Assembly: GCA_002633005.1 (NCBI GenBank)
Contig: NMRA01000069.1
Location: 34,203-98,202 of the forward strand
DNA length: 64,000 nucleotides
Origin: Phoronis australis
Taxonomy: Eukaryota > Phoronida > Phoronidae
Reading direction: 5' to 3'
Below, piece after piece: positions 1 through 11,320 of this stretch. The position numbers and the translations under genes are program-made. Below the pieces are notes generated by a model. It was not told the DNA's origin. It was given only the letters and a program-made list of their open reading frames with translations, and did no database searches. Positions within the stretch are counted from its first letter, which is position 1. The number at the start of each line of letters is the position of its first letter.

Positions 1-115
1 GACTCAGTAGACGGCTCCTAGCCGACCGTTGTTGGTCGGCTGCTGGTCGGCTAGACGACCGGTCGACGGCCGGTCGACGGCCGGTCGTCAACCAATTTCC
101 GACCGGTCGGCCAAA
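1..115. repeat. GC-rich array of GACCGGTCG-like words
   Basis: Short GC-rich stretch in which the words GGTCGGC and GACCGGTCG recur many times in both orientations, so it can fold on itself extensively. It stands out from the AT-rich surroundings. No coding potential is seen. It resembles in style, not in sequence, the other word arrays of this window. Confidence 0.6.
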
Positions 116-705
116 AATTCGTGATGTGTGCTGTAAATGTTCTTTGAAGGGATTATGGAAATAAAACATTATAATGTTAGCACATTAGTAAATTTTACTG
201 TTTAAAAGTGCATTGAATTCACAGAACCTGTCTCACAAACCTATAGGCCTATTTTCGACTGACGAGTGAGTATTTACTTCGAGTCTGCAGTGGAAAATCT
301 TGCATGTCGCAGAAAGGCCCCAACCACACATATAAGGAGACAAAGGTCTGCGTCCATTGCACGCGGTCTCTGAAAGAGGGAGACAAACGCAATTTTAATG
401 GAAAAGGCTCGTAATACCAAAACGATAAGCTGGCGGCGTTTTTGGCCGCCCGTGGGGTATGTCGGTCCCTAGGCCCTTAGGTGCCATTTTGTGCCTATGG
501 TATGACACCATAAGTGTTAGTTTACGTTCAAATAATAATCTAAAATGTCATTACTCGGCGAGCAGAAAATAGTCCGCTTGGGAGACTAGGTACACAAACA
601 CGATGTTAGACAAGCACCGATGTTTCAATAAGATTCAAGCACTACATTTGTGTACCCCATGCAATGTGCACATGTGCGTGCACTCATATATGATGCACAG
701 ACTTC
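116..705. other. Non-coding spacer, nothing recognised
   Basis: No open frame with family resemblance, no RNA gene and no clear repeat structure was seen between the two GC-rich arrays. Confidence 0.4.
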
Positions 706-1052
706 AAGGTACCTAAACTACACGGTCAACGGACTCAAAAACACGGGAACGGACGCATGAACACGACTCACGGACCGGCNATAACATCAAAAATATATTT
801 AATCTCGCACCCATTACACAGCTGTCAACGCTGAAGTTGACATTTTGTCCGTTGACCGTGTTTGGCGGTCCGTTAACCGTGTTTCCTCGTGAATATGAGT
901 CCGTGTCCCGTGTATTTGGGTGCGTGGATCGTGTTTTGTGAGTCCGTTCCCGTGTTTGTGAGTCAGTGGACGGTGTTTGCCGGTCCGTGAGTCGTGTTCA
1001 TGCGTCCGTTCCCGTGTTTTTGAGTCCGTTGACCGTGTAGTTTAGGTACCTT
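706..1052. repeat. Fold-back element with GTCCGTG word array
   Basis: Positions 706-779 are an exact reverse complement of 979-1052 (74 bp arms). The arms enclose an array of degenerate GTCCGTG and CCGTGTTT words and an N at 780. The stretch 845-1050 recurs with few changes at 18105-18310, inside a Kolobok-like transposon, so this is a dispersed repeat. Because the N lies at the end of the left arm, the inverted arrangement could be genuine fold-back DNA or a misjoined contig end. Confidence 0.65.
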
Positions 1053-2740
1053 GGACTTGAAGTAGGATTTTCTTGCAAGCTTTCTGTTATTATTTTTTCC
1101 ATTTAATTATAAAGTTAGTGAAATACGAGGTACCGTGACCATTCCGAAGATAGAGTGTTTTATATATTAGTTTCAGAATCCTCCAAAACCTTTTTGTCGG
1201 CAGTCTTGTTCTTTACCAAGTTACATGATTATCTGGACTGAGAACTATCAACAGTTTCGTGTTGATGAATCATCCACGTTTCGGCATAAGTTTGTGCGTC
1301 GCACATGGGCAGCGGATGATTATTGACCTTGCCAAACAGCGAGCTGGAAGTAGTTTCTACTATTTAACAAGACCATTCTTCTGTTGACTATCCGATTCAT
1401 TTCGCTGAATCACCGTTCAATTTCAGCTGTACTGTAAGGAAGAGTCTTAATGCAGAGGTCCAGTTATCGCAGAGCACTTGGTAGGTCCTCTGCTGTACTG
1501 AACCGTCTCCTCCATTTCTACGAACTCACGCATTCCTCTGATTGCCGTTGTGGCAACCAGGCCAAACCGATCGCGAATGCGCCGGACTTTGTGATCGCCA
1601 TGTTTGAATCCCGGATCCATCGGCCACGTTTTGGGATCCAGGTTGCCCAGAATAGAGCAAAATGACTGTTACCATTATCAAGTCAACGCTACTCTAAGTT
1701 CACAACAACTTTTTGAATAAAATATCTAGGTCTTATGGTCATGCGCGCCGGAATAATTGACAATGTCTGTCGCCAGTGTAGCAGTTCATCGGTACCTACG
1801 CTTTTAGCAAATTACACTGTAAGCTCATTTGGACCCACCAAGAGGTATTCAAAGGGAATAGCGTGTATGGGTTTTCAAGCTAATCCCTGTCTTCATGTTT
1901 CAAGACTGACACTAATTATGCATTAGCAGGCGCCAGAACTAGGGTTGAAACGAGGATTGGTTCCTAGGTTGAAATTATCTAAACAGGGTTTGGTACCCTT
2001 TTAACAAACCGAGAGAACATCACCTTGGCAACCGTAACTTATCCATTTTTGTTATTGAAATCCGTGATACTTGACTTTTAAGCACTTCTCACTTGCTTCA
2101 GTAACTCTTTAAACTTGTTGTTATACCAGACAAAAGACTCCATACAGTTGTTAACAAAGGAGCCGGATGTTATCACTAATGTCAGATCCGGTTTCTCTGA
2201 TAAAACGGATCGGGAAAAGGCTGGAATGTTCTGGTGTTGTGAAGAGTAACCCATTTTCGTGAACCTCGCTACATTTGTTAGCCGAGAGTCAGTATCTTAA
2301 TATGTCGCTGTGGGGATGATTGAATCAAATAAAATAACGTTGACGAAATTTTGTTTTTATTACAATGCAATCATTGGTTATGCTGAGTGTCAGTTAAGCC
2401 ATCTGCTAGTGGCTGTGTGAAACACATAAAAATTTTGAAAGTGCCCTCGCCAAAGTGTTATTTACCAATCAAATTGTGCTGTATAGTGTAGTAAGTTGGT
2501 TAGGCGCCCCGTTTGAGAGGATACTCGGTCAAAGGTCATAAATTAGAAAGGAAGCGTCAACGTTCATGTGTGATGGATGCAACCGTAAGTGACGTTATCC
2601 CCCTACAGTAACAAGTACAAGTAACAATGACGTCAAACTTCATTGCGTAATAGGTTTAATTAGACCCGTTAAAGAGGATCTAAGGTCAAGGTCATGCGTG
2701 TAACCGGAAGTGGTTGGTAAACCCGAAGGTCGAATCGGAA
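1053..2740. other. Spacer with old dispersed-repeat segments
   Basis: No gene was recognised. The segment around 1740-1990 is clearly related to 37690-37910 (shared CCTACGCTTTTAGCAAATTA and ACGAGGATTGGTT words). The segment around 2110-2190 is related to 31915-31980 (CCAGACAAAAGACT, GTTAACAAAGGAGC). These look like old dispersed repeats. The short open frames here show no family resemblance. Confidence 0.4.
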
Positions 2741-2779
2741 ATCACTGAATATGTCATTACGAAAGTTAGGGTGTGGCTC

Positions 2780-3440
2780 CGTCCACCACCCGGGTGTTCA
2801 TTGCGTTTGTTCAACTGATCGAGAGCGAAGTGGCCATAATGTTACAGTGATCAAATCTGCTCGAAAATCAAGTAGTGCCGGCGTATGTCACATAGCCGTG
2901 TGTCAAGTTTGTGCTTCAACTGTTCACGCATCATCTAGAAAATCTTCCGCAAAAATACTGAAGTCCCCACCACCGGGCCACGGTGACGGAGAGGCTTCAA
3001 GCGACAAGCACCGCTTTAGTGATGTCCTACGCTTTTATACTAAATTTCATCAAAATGCAATTAGGTTTTTGTGGCAGTGAGCAGACGGCAACTGGCCAAA
3101 GGGGCAAACTAGACACCAAGGGGACTGTAATAGTCAACGAACTGGTCTCAAAGCACTGCTGTCACATTTTCTGAGCCAGGTTCCGGCTTGGAATATGTAA
3201 GTTCGATGTTCACATATTCGAAATCACTCTTTTCTCTCAAGACATCAGATAAAGTCCATATCGAGACCAAAATGGTCTCTAAGGGGTGTTGCAACAGTCT
3301 AATCTGCCAATAAAAACGAGTGTTGCCGAAGCATTGACGTCACATACTGTATCTCAGTGTACAGTTTCATTGAAATCTATACGTCGAATCTCTAGATATT
3401 ACCCGGAAACCCTGTTCCTCCCTTAATTAATAGAGCCCTT
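2780..3440. repeat. Duplicated segment, copy 1 (partner near 59.3-60.0 kb)
   Basis: This stretch aligns with about 59340-59960. Both contain CAGTCTAATCTGCCAATAAA or close variants, a GAGACC/GGTCTC hairpin around AAAAT, and a shared TTACCCGGAAACCCTGTTCC word. The open frame at 2751-3080 is not conserved in frame in the second copy, so coding is unlikely. It is part of the mosaic of segments shared by the three copies of the locus. Confidence 0.55.
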
Positions 3441-3739
3441 GCCGAGACCGCAACGGTCATTAGGCGTTTATTTTTTGTTAAAACTTCGGGTTTCAAATGG
3501 ACGTTTATTCGGAAAGTTTTATCTTAAACTCCATTCAGTGTCAATTAGTAATCGCAAATTCAGTTTTATGGAGTATACATGCGTATCATTTGTTAAAAGA
3601 AAATACAGTCTTGGAGAACTTGATATTTATAGCTTGAAAATAAAAACACAGTTTTTTGAAAAAAAAAACGTTGGCATTTTCATAGCAGTTTTCCGTTTAC
3701 ACGCGCATCCCCTTTAGAACAACCGCCCATGTGTTTATT

Positions 3740-4010
3740 TGCTGAACCGCTTGAAAATATAATTTTCCGAATAATTCTACACGCTTATCATGAGCTCTTC
3801 TGCGGAAATCCCCGGTAGCCTGTATGTGCGCCAAGTTTTGTCTGTGAGTAACGGGACAAGATGCATAAAATACGTGTATGACCAACCACTAGGGATCAAA
3901 AAATGTCACTGGAACCGTTTTCAATCTAGTGGTCGTTTGATTTTGTTGTCATGGTAGTGTTTATGGGAACAGATCATTATCATAGCTATTTCCAAAGTGT
4001 TAAGCGTGGT
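3740..4010. repeat. Duplicated intron segment (partner 20.70-20.96 kb)
   Basis: Aligned with 20700-20960 through words such as GCGGAAATCCCC/GCAGAAATCCCC and GCCAAGTTTTGTC. In copy 2 this DNA lies just upstream (minus-strand sense) of exon 4 of the PAN-domain gene. Here no exon 4 follows, so copy 1 has lost its C-terminal exons through a deletion or rearrangement near 3440-3700. Confidence 0.6.
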
Positions 4011-4399
4011 CACTGGATCGAATCATACGGACTAATTATGTGCTTTTTGAAGAGTTTTCCCGGTCTACTTTTGTATTTTGGCTTCCCGACAGATTTGTTA
4101 CTTTAAAGAGGTATTTAATACATATTACAGGTCTGTTTAGCACAGTGTGCTTTGTAAAATTATTTAGCTCACTCAGTACGTTTGGTCCCGAGACAATTAG
4201 ACTATTTTTATAAAGATACTTAACACAGTGTAATTGTTGTCTCACGACGAACGAGGTCCGCTTATTTGTTTGAATATTGACCTTCAGCGTACATCTCGTC
4301 CCTCGGCGAACTGGTGTTGTATATCTTTTGACCACAGTGCATAGTATCTTTTGCTTTGGTTCCCTGAAAATGTGATTTCTTTCCGGATATAATTGACAG

Positions 4400-5420
4400 G
4401 TTAGCCAAACAGCCAACGTGATTCAAATTAATAAAGACAAATAGTGATATTTACATGTAAGTGTTTGTTGACGCTTTAAGTTTCCGGAAACAATTGACAT
4501 TTTTCAATTGTTGCGACATACGGTGGACAAAAGCCAATGTGATTCAACTTAGTAAAGACAATTGATGATATTTAAGTGTCTATTGTCGCTATTAATAATA
4601 GATTATGCGCTGAGATCACCACCGTTTGTTATGGTTATTTCCAGGGCAGGTCTACATTCTTAAGCAACTGGAGGGTGCTCTCTCGCGATCATCTGATATT
4701 CATATGTTGGTTTGTACGTGGCTTTTGAAAATTTGGTAGTTGTCTAAACCCCTGTATACACAGTACACATTTTCGAATACGACTTTTCTGATGCTATGAA
4801 TCAGTCTATGTAGACAGATGTTCCACCTAACGTTTTGCTGGTGGTGTGACTCATACCCAGGTGCGCACAAATATTAGTACGGACCTTATGAGACAAGTTC
4901 ATGAGATGAAATCGAAAATGGTTTTAAATCATTTTAAGAAAAACTCCATGCCACGAATTCTCCAGGATGCATGGAAACTGCACTATTTGGCTACCAAAAC
5001 AAAACATTTTCTTACATGGGAAGGTACCGATTCCCTTCCCCCCACCTGCCTGGCCTGCTCGACGTACGAGCCTGGGATTCGCGCGAATCCAGAACCCACG
5101 CTAACTTAAAACGTAAATCTGACAATTAGTATAGTGTCTTTGCCTCAGGAAAATTAGAATACTCACGCTTTTAGACAGTTTTTGAGATCAAAGCAAATCT
5201 CTTTTGTAAATGAGCACGATTAAAAGGGATTCATCGACCGAGAGCTTCTACTAAGAAGTCACGTTTTTGTAGAATATTTCCGTATCCTCATTTAAGGCTA
5301 ACACGTTCGAATATACATATACATGTACATAAAACATTTACATATCAAATCCACTTGCAAATAAGAAATGGTCCAACTTGCACAGCTACGTTACAAAACT
5401 GATAACTGTTTCGTTCCTAT
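4400..5420. repeat. Duplicated intron segment (partner 22.5-23.42 kb)
   Basis: Aligned with about 22520-23410: both carry AACGTGATTCAACTTA, TGGTGGTGTGACTCA and AATCCACTTGCAA-type words in the same order. In copy 2 the segment lies in the intron between exons 3 and 4 of the PAN-domain gene. The open frame at 4846-5109 falls in this segment and is broken in the partner, so it is not called as a gene. Confidence 0.6.
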
Positions 5421-7163
5421 AAGGACTTCCGCTATCATCTCATTTCTAAGGGCATCCTAACTATTCCCGTATTTAAGGATATTTCCAACCTTATTCACAA
5501 AAATTGGCCATTTTTACAAAATTTCACTTGTGTCTAGCAAAATACGTTATCTTCATTCTCGGGGAACTTCAAATACGAAATATATACTGCGTAGCGAGAA
5601 AAAAGATTTAGCAGAACCACCTTGGAACCGCACAACCGCGTGAATATTTGTTTAGCACTTTGCCAAGGTCAAAGGTTAAAGGGCTTTCAAGTAAATCGAG
5701 TCTCCCGCCAGGTACAGAACAGCTTCGGTATACCCTCAGTCCTTTCATTCACAAATTCGCCATAACATTGAACCAACGAGGTGTGGTTATGATAGAATGG
5801 TCCCGGGGAAACGAATACAAAACGTAGTTTTTATTATGACGGAGTTGTGGGTCTACATGCATACGACCGTTGACGTTGAAAACAAATGCTACGAGTTGCC
5901 TCAGGCCTCAGTCTGGTCACCAACACAGAAAGAGATAAATCCTCCACCTTATTCCTTAATTCAATTATTAAGTTAACATTTCGATGTTTAGATTTCATGT
6001 TAACGACTTACTTAAACCACCAATTCAATTTTTGTTATCCATTTCTTACTTGGTTTGGTATCAGTCTCCCAGCACGTGACGTGTACAGGCTATGAACTGT
6101 GACCTACTTTTCTAAGTAGGTCGTACAAAACGGCAAAAGTTGGCTGCGAAAGATAGGTCTATTTGAGGTTTTAATGATATTTAAGTTAGTCACGCACCGC
6201 AAAATTAGTTGACATTGCAAGAAAACATTGAAATAGGTGACATAGTTAAGGATTCTATAGGTTATGTATACCGAAAACAAGTTTTCACAGAATAATTAAC
6301 CAAAGACTTAGAGATTTTCACGTGTCCCGGTTTAATCGTTTTTTCTCGGCTTCGGCAAATCGACTTTATTTGAACTTAGGAACACGAGTTCTCGAAAATG
6401 GCTCGATAGATTTCTCTGAAACTTTCTAAATTCAATATTTAGTCACCAATCTCAAAAACGCTGTTAGGATTTTTGACATAAAAGCTTAGTTTTTGTGTAA
6501 TAAGACAAAGACGAATACGACTTCAATTTTTTACAAAAATACCTTACGTTGATTTGTCATAGAAACCAAACGAACAAACTAATCGAAAATTCCTAACAGC
6601 GTTTTTGAGGTAATTGATGAAGTTTTCATTTAAAAAAGGTTTCGTTCAAATCGACCGAGGGGTTATTTTGCTATGAATGTACCTTTCTTAAAAGTGAATT
6701 TTTACTGAAAAAAGCTTTTTACGTAAAAACAATAATGACAAATACAAAAAGTATATTTATATTTCCTGGTCTTTGTTCTTTCAGAAAATATTTACTTTTA
6801 CTAGTTGACAAAGCTTAGTTTTTTGATATAAGTGTTAGAATGGAGGCCACTAAATAAGGTTGGACATAACCTTGGACAGTACACCTTTTCCGTGAGTATA
6901 CAGTTACCGTAACTCCGGCCGTCTTAGCGGCAAATCTCATACTGTAGGATTAATTTGTAATAGCTCCTCAGCGGGAACTTAGCACTGTATCCACGCGGTG
7001 TAAACGCCCTGCCTGTTCTTCTGTGCAAGTACGTGCATGCATACAAACTGAATAAGAGATCAAACGATACATGTACATGTATCAGAGATGTTGTGAGAGT
7101 TCGAAAGAAGTTTTAGTCCCACTCTAACCTCGCATTGTGACAAATTTGATCAATAATACTGAC
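5421..7163. other. Mostly non-coding; weak exon-like stretch near 5.7-5.9 kb
   Basis: On the minus strand between about 5890 and 5700 an open-looking frame with one internal stop reads through peptide-like sequence with several aromatic residues. No family could be assigned and no clear splice sites decide its limits. From about 6860 to 7163 the DNA aligns with 23500-23794, the intron flank of exon 3 in copy 2. The rest shows nothing recognisable. Confidence 0.25.
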
Positions 7164-7320
7164 AATATTCTAAATTATTGAATTTGTAGACGTCATTCAT
7201 GTCAATAAAACAACTGTTGATGAGTCTATCTTGGCTAAACCAGTCCATTTTGTTAGAATTTTCTCCCTCAGATTCCATAGCGAAAACTTCGCTCCCCTCT
7301 TTGAAGAAAGCGAATTTGAC
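7164..7320 (-). pseudogene. PAN-domain gene copy 1: isolated, damaged exon 3
   Basis: Minus-strand relative of exon 3 of the secreted PAN-domain gene (23795-23949). The acceptor (CTATTGCAG) and the start VKFAFFK are kept, as is the core NKMDWFSQDRL (NKLDWFSQDRL in copy 2). The exon is 157 nt rather than 155. Two extra bases near the donor, which reads GTCAGT instead of GTAAGT, break the phase-2 junction needed for exon 4. No exon 4 or 5 was found at lower coordinates, and no exon 1 or 2 between here and the MetE-like remnant. It is therefore a relic of a partly duplicated gene. Confidence 0.7.
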
Positions 7321-8110
7321 CTGCAATAGTTCTCACCACCACATTGTAAGGGTCATTCTCTATTATTACCAAAAACTTCAAAAGCCTGCAAATCGTAATT
7401 TGTTGACCCGCTTCCTCAAAAGAAATAAAAAATAACGATTCTCCTATGTATCACCATGGAAATAATTTAGGAAATTGTATTAAACCGGCTGTTATCCACT
7501 GCAGCTCTCTCTCTCTCTCTCTCTGTCTGTTGTCGCCCTAATCACGAGCGCGAAAGTATTCGCGTGCCCAACGGTAACACGAATCTTTGCCACTAACACC
7601 GTGAATAATATATGTCAGGTGAGCCACATTTGACAAGTAAGTTCTCAGCAACTTAGAAATTTTTCACACTTTATCCTTAGCGTGTCGTAAACAACTCTAC
7701 AGTGTCGCATAGAAATATCAAACATTCTGGAAGTACTGTGAAATTCAAAACAGCGTGGGGAAGATGTAATATCACTGTGAATTTCATCATGTTCATACTA
7801 TGCTGGCATCTGTCAATCAATCGCCTACCTGGGTCCCAGGTCTACTGTTTTTTTATTTTCAGATGAGTATCCGAATCAATTCTGTACGATATTTTGGTTC
7901 GTAATGATTAAAAAGCGATATATATTTATTTAAGAATACACAGAACATACAAAGAAATAATAAACCCAGAAACCGCGAAGCATTATATCTGGGTTGTAAA
8001 CAATAAATGAAACTAATATACATAGAGGTATATACAACTAACTAGTATCTAATATAAGTATTCCAATACTTAGATATGCTATTACAAATGTATCAAAACA
8101 AAAATATGTA
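7321..8110. other. Spacer and probable LINE 3' UTR
   Basis: No coding sequence recognised. From about 7900 the AT-rich DNA could be the 3' untranslated tail of the minus-strand LINE next door. It contains an imperfect hairpin formed by AAACCCAGAAA near 7965 and TCTGGGTT near 7990. Confidence 0.3.
7505..7524. repeat. (CT)n microsatellite
   Basis: A run of CT dinucleotides, about nine units, in spacer DNA. Confidence 0.85.
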
Positions 8111-8114
8111 CAGA

Positions 8115-9566
8115 TTCATGTATGGAAATCAGATGCAACAATATTGATAAACGGTACATAAAAATTTACTAACGTTGCTTAGGAGGAATTCGATGATAAC
8201 GAGGTCAAGGTTAGGATTACCATTCAATAATAATGTAACTCTAGTAGGGATATTATTACAAGACTTGAAAGCGTTAACAATTGATTGGTTTTCATTGAGT
8301 ACACGAAAGAGAGAGTCTCTCAGGTATTCGATGAGGGGACATTTGAAGAAACTATGAGGATGAGATTGATGGTCACCACATTTTCAGTTTAGAGAGACAT
8401 TACTAAAGTTGTGCCTGAACTTGTCAGAGTTGAGGAAAACGCCAAATATGAATCTGTACAATGCTATTTCGTTATCGCAGGAAAGGGAGAATTGAGTCAA
8501 GGGTATTGAGTTATCAAAATTATGAAAAACAGTTCCAAAATTATTTTTATACTCTTAAAAGAGTTGCTTTCCTTAACAGAGACTTGAGGAGAATTCCAGT
8601 TGTTGATGCACATCATGACTTTAGACCTTCTGAATGCCTGACTGAACGACGGAGGAATTGCATATGGGGTGGAGGATCTCAAATCACTACGATGGCCTTG
8701 TCTAGTGTATAGAACAAATATTTTTTGACAGAAACGTTGTTGACTGTTTATTACCTTGAAAGTAAATGTGGTCATGTGAAGATTGCGTCGAGTAGACAGT
8801 TTGGGCCACTTGAGACTATTCAAAACCTTAACACTATTGGATCCCCTATAAGCTCCGGTTATGAGTAAGGCAGCTTGATATTGTAACTTCTCCAAATGTT
8901 GGAGTGTACCCGTATTGGCGGACTGATATATAATATCTCAATAATCAATGTGTGGAAGTATAAAGGATTTGAACAAAACTTCTAAATGTGTAGAATTCAG
9001 ATGAAGAGAGACAAGCTTAAGTGGGTTAATGAGTTCCTGAGTTTTTTGTGCGAGCTCCCGAACGTGAGGTGTGAATGAGAGTTTTTCATCTAACAGCATA
9101 CCCAGATGTCTGTGAAACTGTTTTCTAGGAATGATTTCATCATTAAGTTTAAGGTCATAAGACGGGTCAACAAGGAATAGAGCATTAATAAATTTGGAAA
9201 ATTTGAGGTCAACAACTTTTTTCTGGTTTAAAATTCATTCTCCATTCTTGTGACCAATAGCTGTGTTTATTTAAGTTGTGTTGAAACTGCAAAGAACATT
9301 CAGGGCTGCTCCCTGCGAAGGGTTGAAAAATCGCCGTGTCATCTGCATGAAGGTATGTGCTACATGGCAGGTTATCAGGAAGGTCATTAATATAAACCAA
9401 GAAGAGAAGAGGGACCAATACGCTACCCTGCGCTACACCTGCGTTTACAAATCCAGGAGGGGATAAAGTTGAAAGTACGCCGTCGACACAAACACTGTAT
9501 GTTCTTTCGGAGAGGTATGAGGTGATCATGTTTAAAAGATTACCAGTAATGCCATAGGATCGAAGC
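8115..9566 (-). mobile_element. LINE fragment (CR1/Jockey-like), minus strand, 5'-truncated
   Basis: Conceptual minus-strand translation across several frames gives the 3' half of a non-LTR retrotransposon ORF2. From high to low coordinates it shows palm-domain sequence with FLVYINDLPDN, then the catalytic HADDTAIF box, a stretch with HRHLG, the thumb-like EKLQYQAALLITGAYRG, and a C-terminal HSFFKCPLIEYLRDSL motif of the kind found at the end of these proteins. Frameshifts and stops separate the parts, so it is dead. The 5' end stops abruptly at about 9566, as expected for truncated reverse transcription. The element at 30915-31790 is the same family on the other strand and shares much of this sequence. 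Confidence 0.85.
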
Positions 9567-10180
9567 CAAATCCGAAGAATGCATCGGTGCTTTTCTCATT
9601 GGTTGCAACTACCTTTTTCCCACATCCCCTGTCACTCCTCTACCAGGGTCACGGTCCCCACGCGGTTTGTGGCGGTTTACAGCATTGTTCATCAACAACC
9701 CTCCCCATGTGGAACATACTGAACCACAACACCACGTTACTTACAATATCTGTTTTTATCACACCGGCTGGTCTGCTCAGTCAGCTTGCCAGGAACCTGC
9801 TTTGCAGGTTTGTTATATCCCAGTTGGCTGTTTGGTGTACCCACTTGGTACTTTATATGATCGATATTTGCCCATTTGGCATTTTGTACCCATTTGGTAC
9901 TTGTTATTGAATTTGCGGTTTTGCTCCATCCACTTGGTAGGCAATCGGCCAATACCCATTTGGTTTTATGTACCCATTTGGTACTAAGCTAACCTGTGCC
10001 ACTTAGTATCCGATACTCAAATACACACTGGGTATCCTAAATGTTTGTGTTATCTCTTTTAATTAAGGAACTCATCTGGTTCCTTCTGTGAAATATTCAT
10101 TGGTAGAGCTGTGTCCCTGAAATTCCCAATACAAATTATAATATATATATAATTCTTGTTGTTTTATTTGTCCCAATAAT
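9567..10180. repeat. Spacer with CCCATTTGGTAC word array
   Basis: Between about 9836 and 9990 the word CCCATTTGGTAC and variants (CCCACTTGGTAC, GCCCATTTGGCA) recur about seven times at irregular spacing. The open frames at 9587-9910 and 9667-9987 are produced by this array and lack family resemblance. The remainder of the stretch holds nothing recognised, apart from a short (TA)n run near 10141. Confidence 0.5.
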
Positions 10181-10184
10181 TGAC

Positions 10185-11116
10185 ACTGATAGAGCCAAAG
10201 TTAACAGTCAACGCTAATGTAGTTATTGGATGAACACCTTCTCCCGGATAGCACGCGACTTTATCCTGGAAACAATTACGTGTTTCTGCAAGATGTGGCT
10301 CCTTCACACACGAGCAAGATAACCCGGGCTCATCTGGAGGAGGCCACATCCAAACTCATCAAGAAGAATGGGTGGCCTCCGCTCAGTCCTGACTTCCATC
10401 CAATAGACTACGTCATATGGGATTCTTTGAAGGAGAAAGTTTACTGGGTAATGAGAAGCAAATTGACTGATCAGAAGTTGAAAGACAAGATAATTATGTC
10501 ATGAGAGGAAATCTCGATGGAAGAAATACGGAAAAGCATTTCTGGTTGGAATAAACCGCTCCGTTTAGTCGTGGAGGATTATGGAAGCCATACTGAGCAC
10601 AGACTGAAATAAGCAAGCTTCTCGTCGATATTTTATTTTTTTGACCTTTTTGCATAAAAATTATACGCCGTATAGCTACAATGACGCGTCACGTTCTCAT
10701 TGTTGAACAATGCACCTGACGTCGTGCAACATTGTTACAATCAAAGTTATTGAGCGGATGACTTTTAAAGCTTTATGCAACTCAGCCCTGGGCCCAGTTG
10801 CATAAAAGTTACTACGTCGTATAGCAACAATGACGTCGCATTATCATACGCCACGTTGTTATTGCTGAACAATGCAACTGATGTCATGGAACAATCAAAC
10901 TTGTCCTACGTATAATTTTGAAGCTTTAAGCAACTCAGCTCTGATGTATAATTTAATTTTATAGTACTTAGAAAATTTCACTCGGATCTTTTTCATATTT
11001 TGTACATTTGTTGATGATATTCCAAGGTTCATATGTATGAAATTTAAAAAAATCGGGACATCTGTTGCTGAGAAATTACTTGTCAAAAAGTGGCTCAATT
11101 TTTGTACACCCGATAT
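10185..11116 (+). mobile_element. Tc1/mariner transposase fragment with 3' end
   Basis: The plus-strand frame at 10226-10504 encodes the C-terminal half of a mariner transposase. The box FLQDVAPSHTS holds the second catalytic Asp and GWPPLSPDFHPIDYVIW the third. There are 37 residues between them, as in the DD37D group. After a stop at 10502 the frame continues to about 10612 with the typical DYGSHTEHRLK tail. Upstream, AKVNSQR in another frame shows a frameshift at about 10215. The 5' half, including the first Asp, is missing. The sequence ending in TTTTTGTACACCCGATATA at about 11116 resembles a mariner terminal repeat. Two MITE copies lie inside the 3' untranslated part. Confidence 0.8.
10650..10940. 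mobile_element. Two adjacent MITE copies inside the mariner remnant
   Basis: Two related units of about 145 bp lie head to tail (10650-10795 and 10798-10940). Each starts with GTTGCATAAAA or a variant, contains GTATAGCAACAATGACG, TTGAACAATGCA and AATCAAA, and ends with AGCTTTATGCAACTCAG or AGCTTTAAGCAACTCAG, so the ends are inverted repeats of each other. They meet at TGGGCCCA. No coding sequence. Confidence 0.65.
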
Positions 11117-11117
11117 A

Positions 11118-11172
<55 letters not shown>
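11117..11172. repeat. (TG)n microsatellite
   Basis: About 25 TG dinucleotides in a row directly next to the mariner 3' end. Confidence 0.95.
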
Positions 11173-11173
<1 letters not shown>

Positions 11174-11214
11174 GTTGTGTTAGAAAAATATTAAAATGAA
11201 TTCGTGTAGGTCTG

Positions 11215-11320
11215 TTTGGATTGGGGTGATTGGGGTTCGAACCGGCAACACTGGGTTGGTGTTCCGTTTCTCCCAGAGCGCTTCACCAGCAAACCACTGA
11301 GTGGAAGGCACGTTCTTTAT
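11215..11320 (-). mobile_element. tRNA-derived SINE head (possible)
   Basis: On the minus strand the sequence carries a good B-box (GGTTCGAACCCC) and, about 50 bases upstream, a D-arm-like A-box region (TGGTGAAGCGCTCTGGGAG). This is the polymerase III promoter layout of tRNA genes. The flanking arms do not pair into a complete acceptor stem and no CCA-side stem is obvious. A tRNA-derived SINE head or tRNA pseudogene therefore fits better than a functional tRNA. Confidence 0.4.

Noticed and set aside
2751-3080. 109-residue frame
   Set aside because: The paralogous segment near 59.3-59.6 kb is open in another frame with different residues, so coding is unlikely.
4846-5109. 87-residue frame in duplicated segment copy 1
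   Set aside because: The paralogous DNA near 22.9 kb does not keep the frame, and in copy 2 it is intron.
5700-5890. Exon-like minus-strand stretch, considered as a glycosyltransferase fragment
   Set aside because: The resemblance was limited to a few residues, with an internal stop; no family can be named.
9587-9987. Overlapping 106-107 residue frames
   Set aside because: Produced by the CCCATTTGGTAC array, present in several frames, with no family resemblance.
11215-11320. Functional tRNA gene
   Set aside because: The A-box and B-box are present but the acceptor stem does not pair properly.
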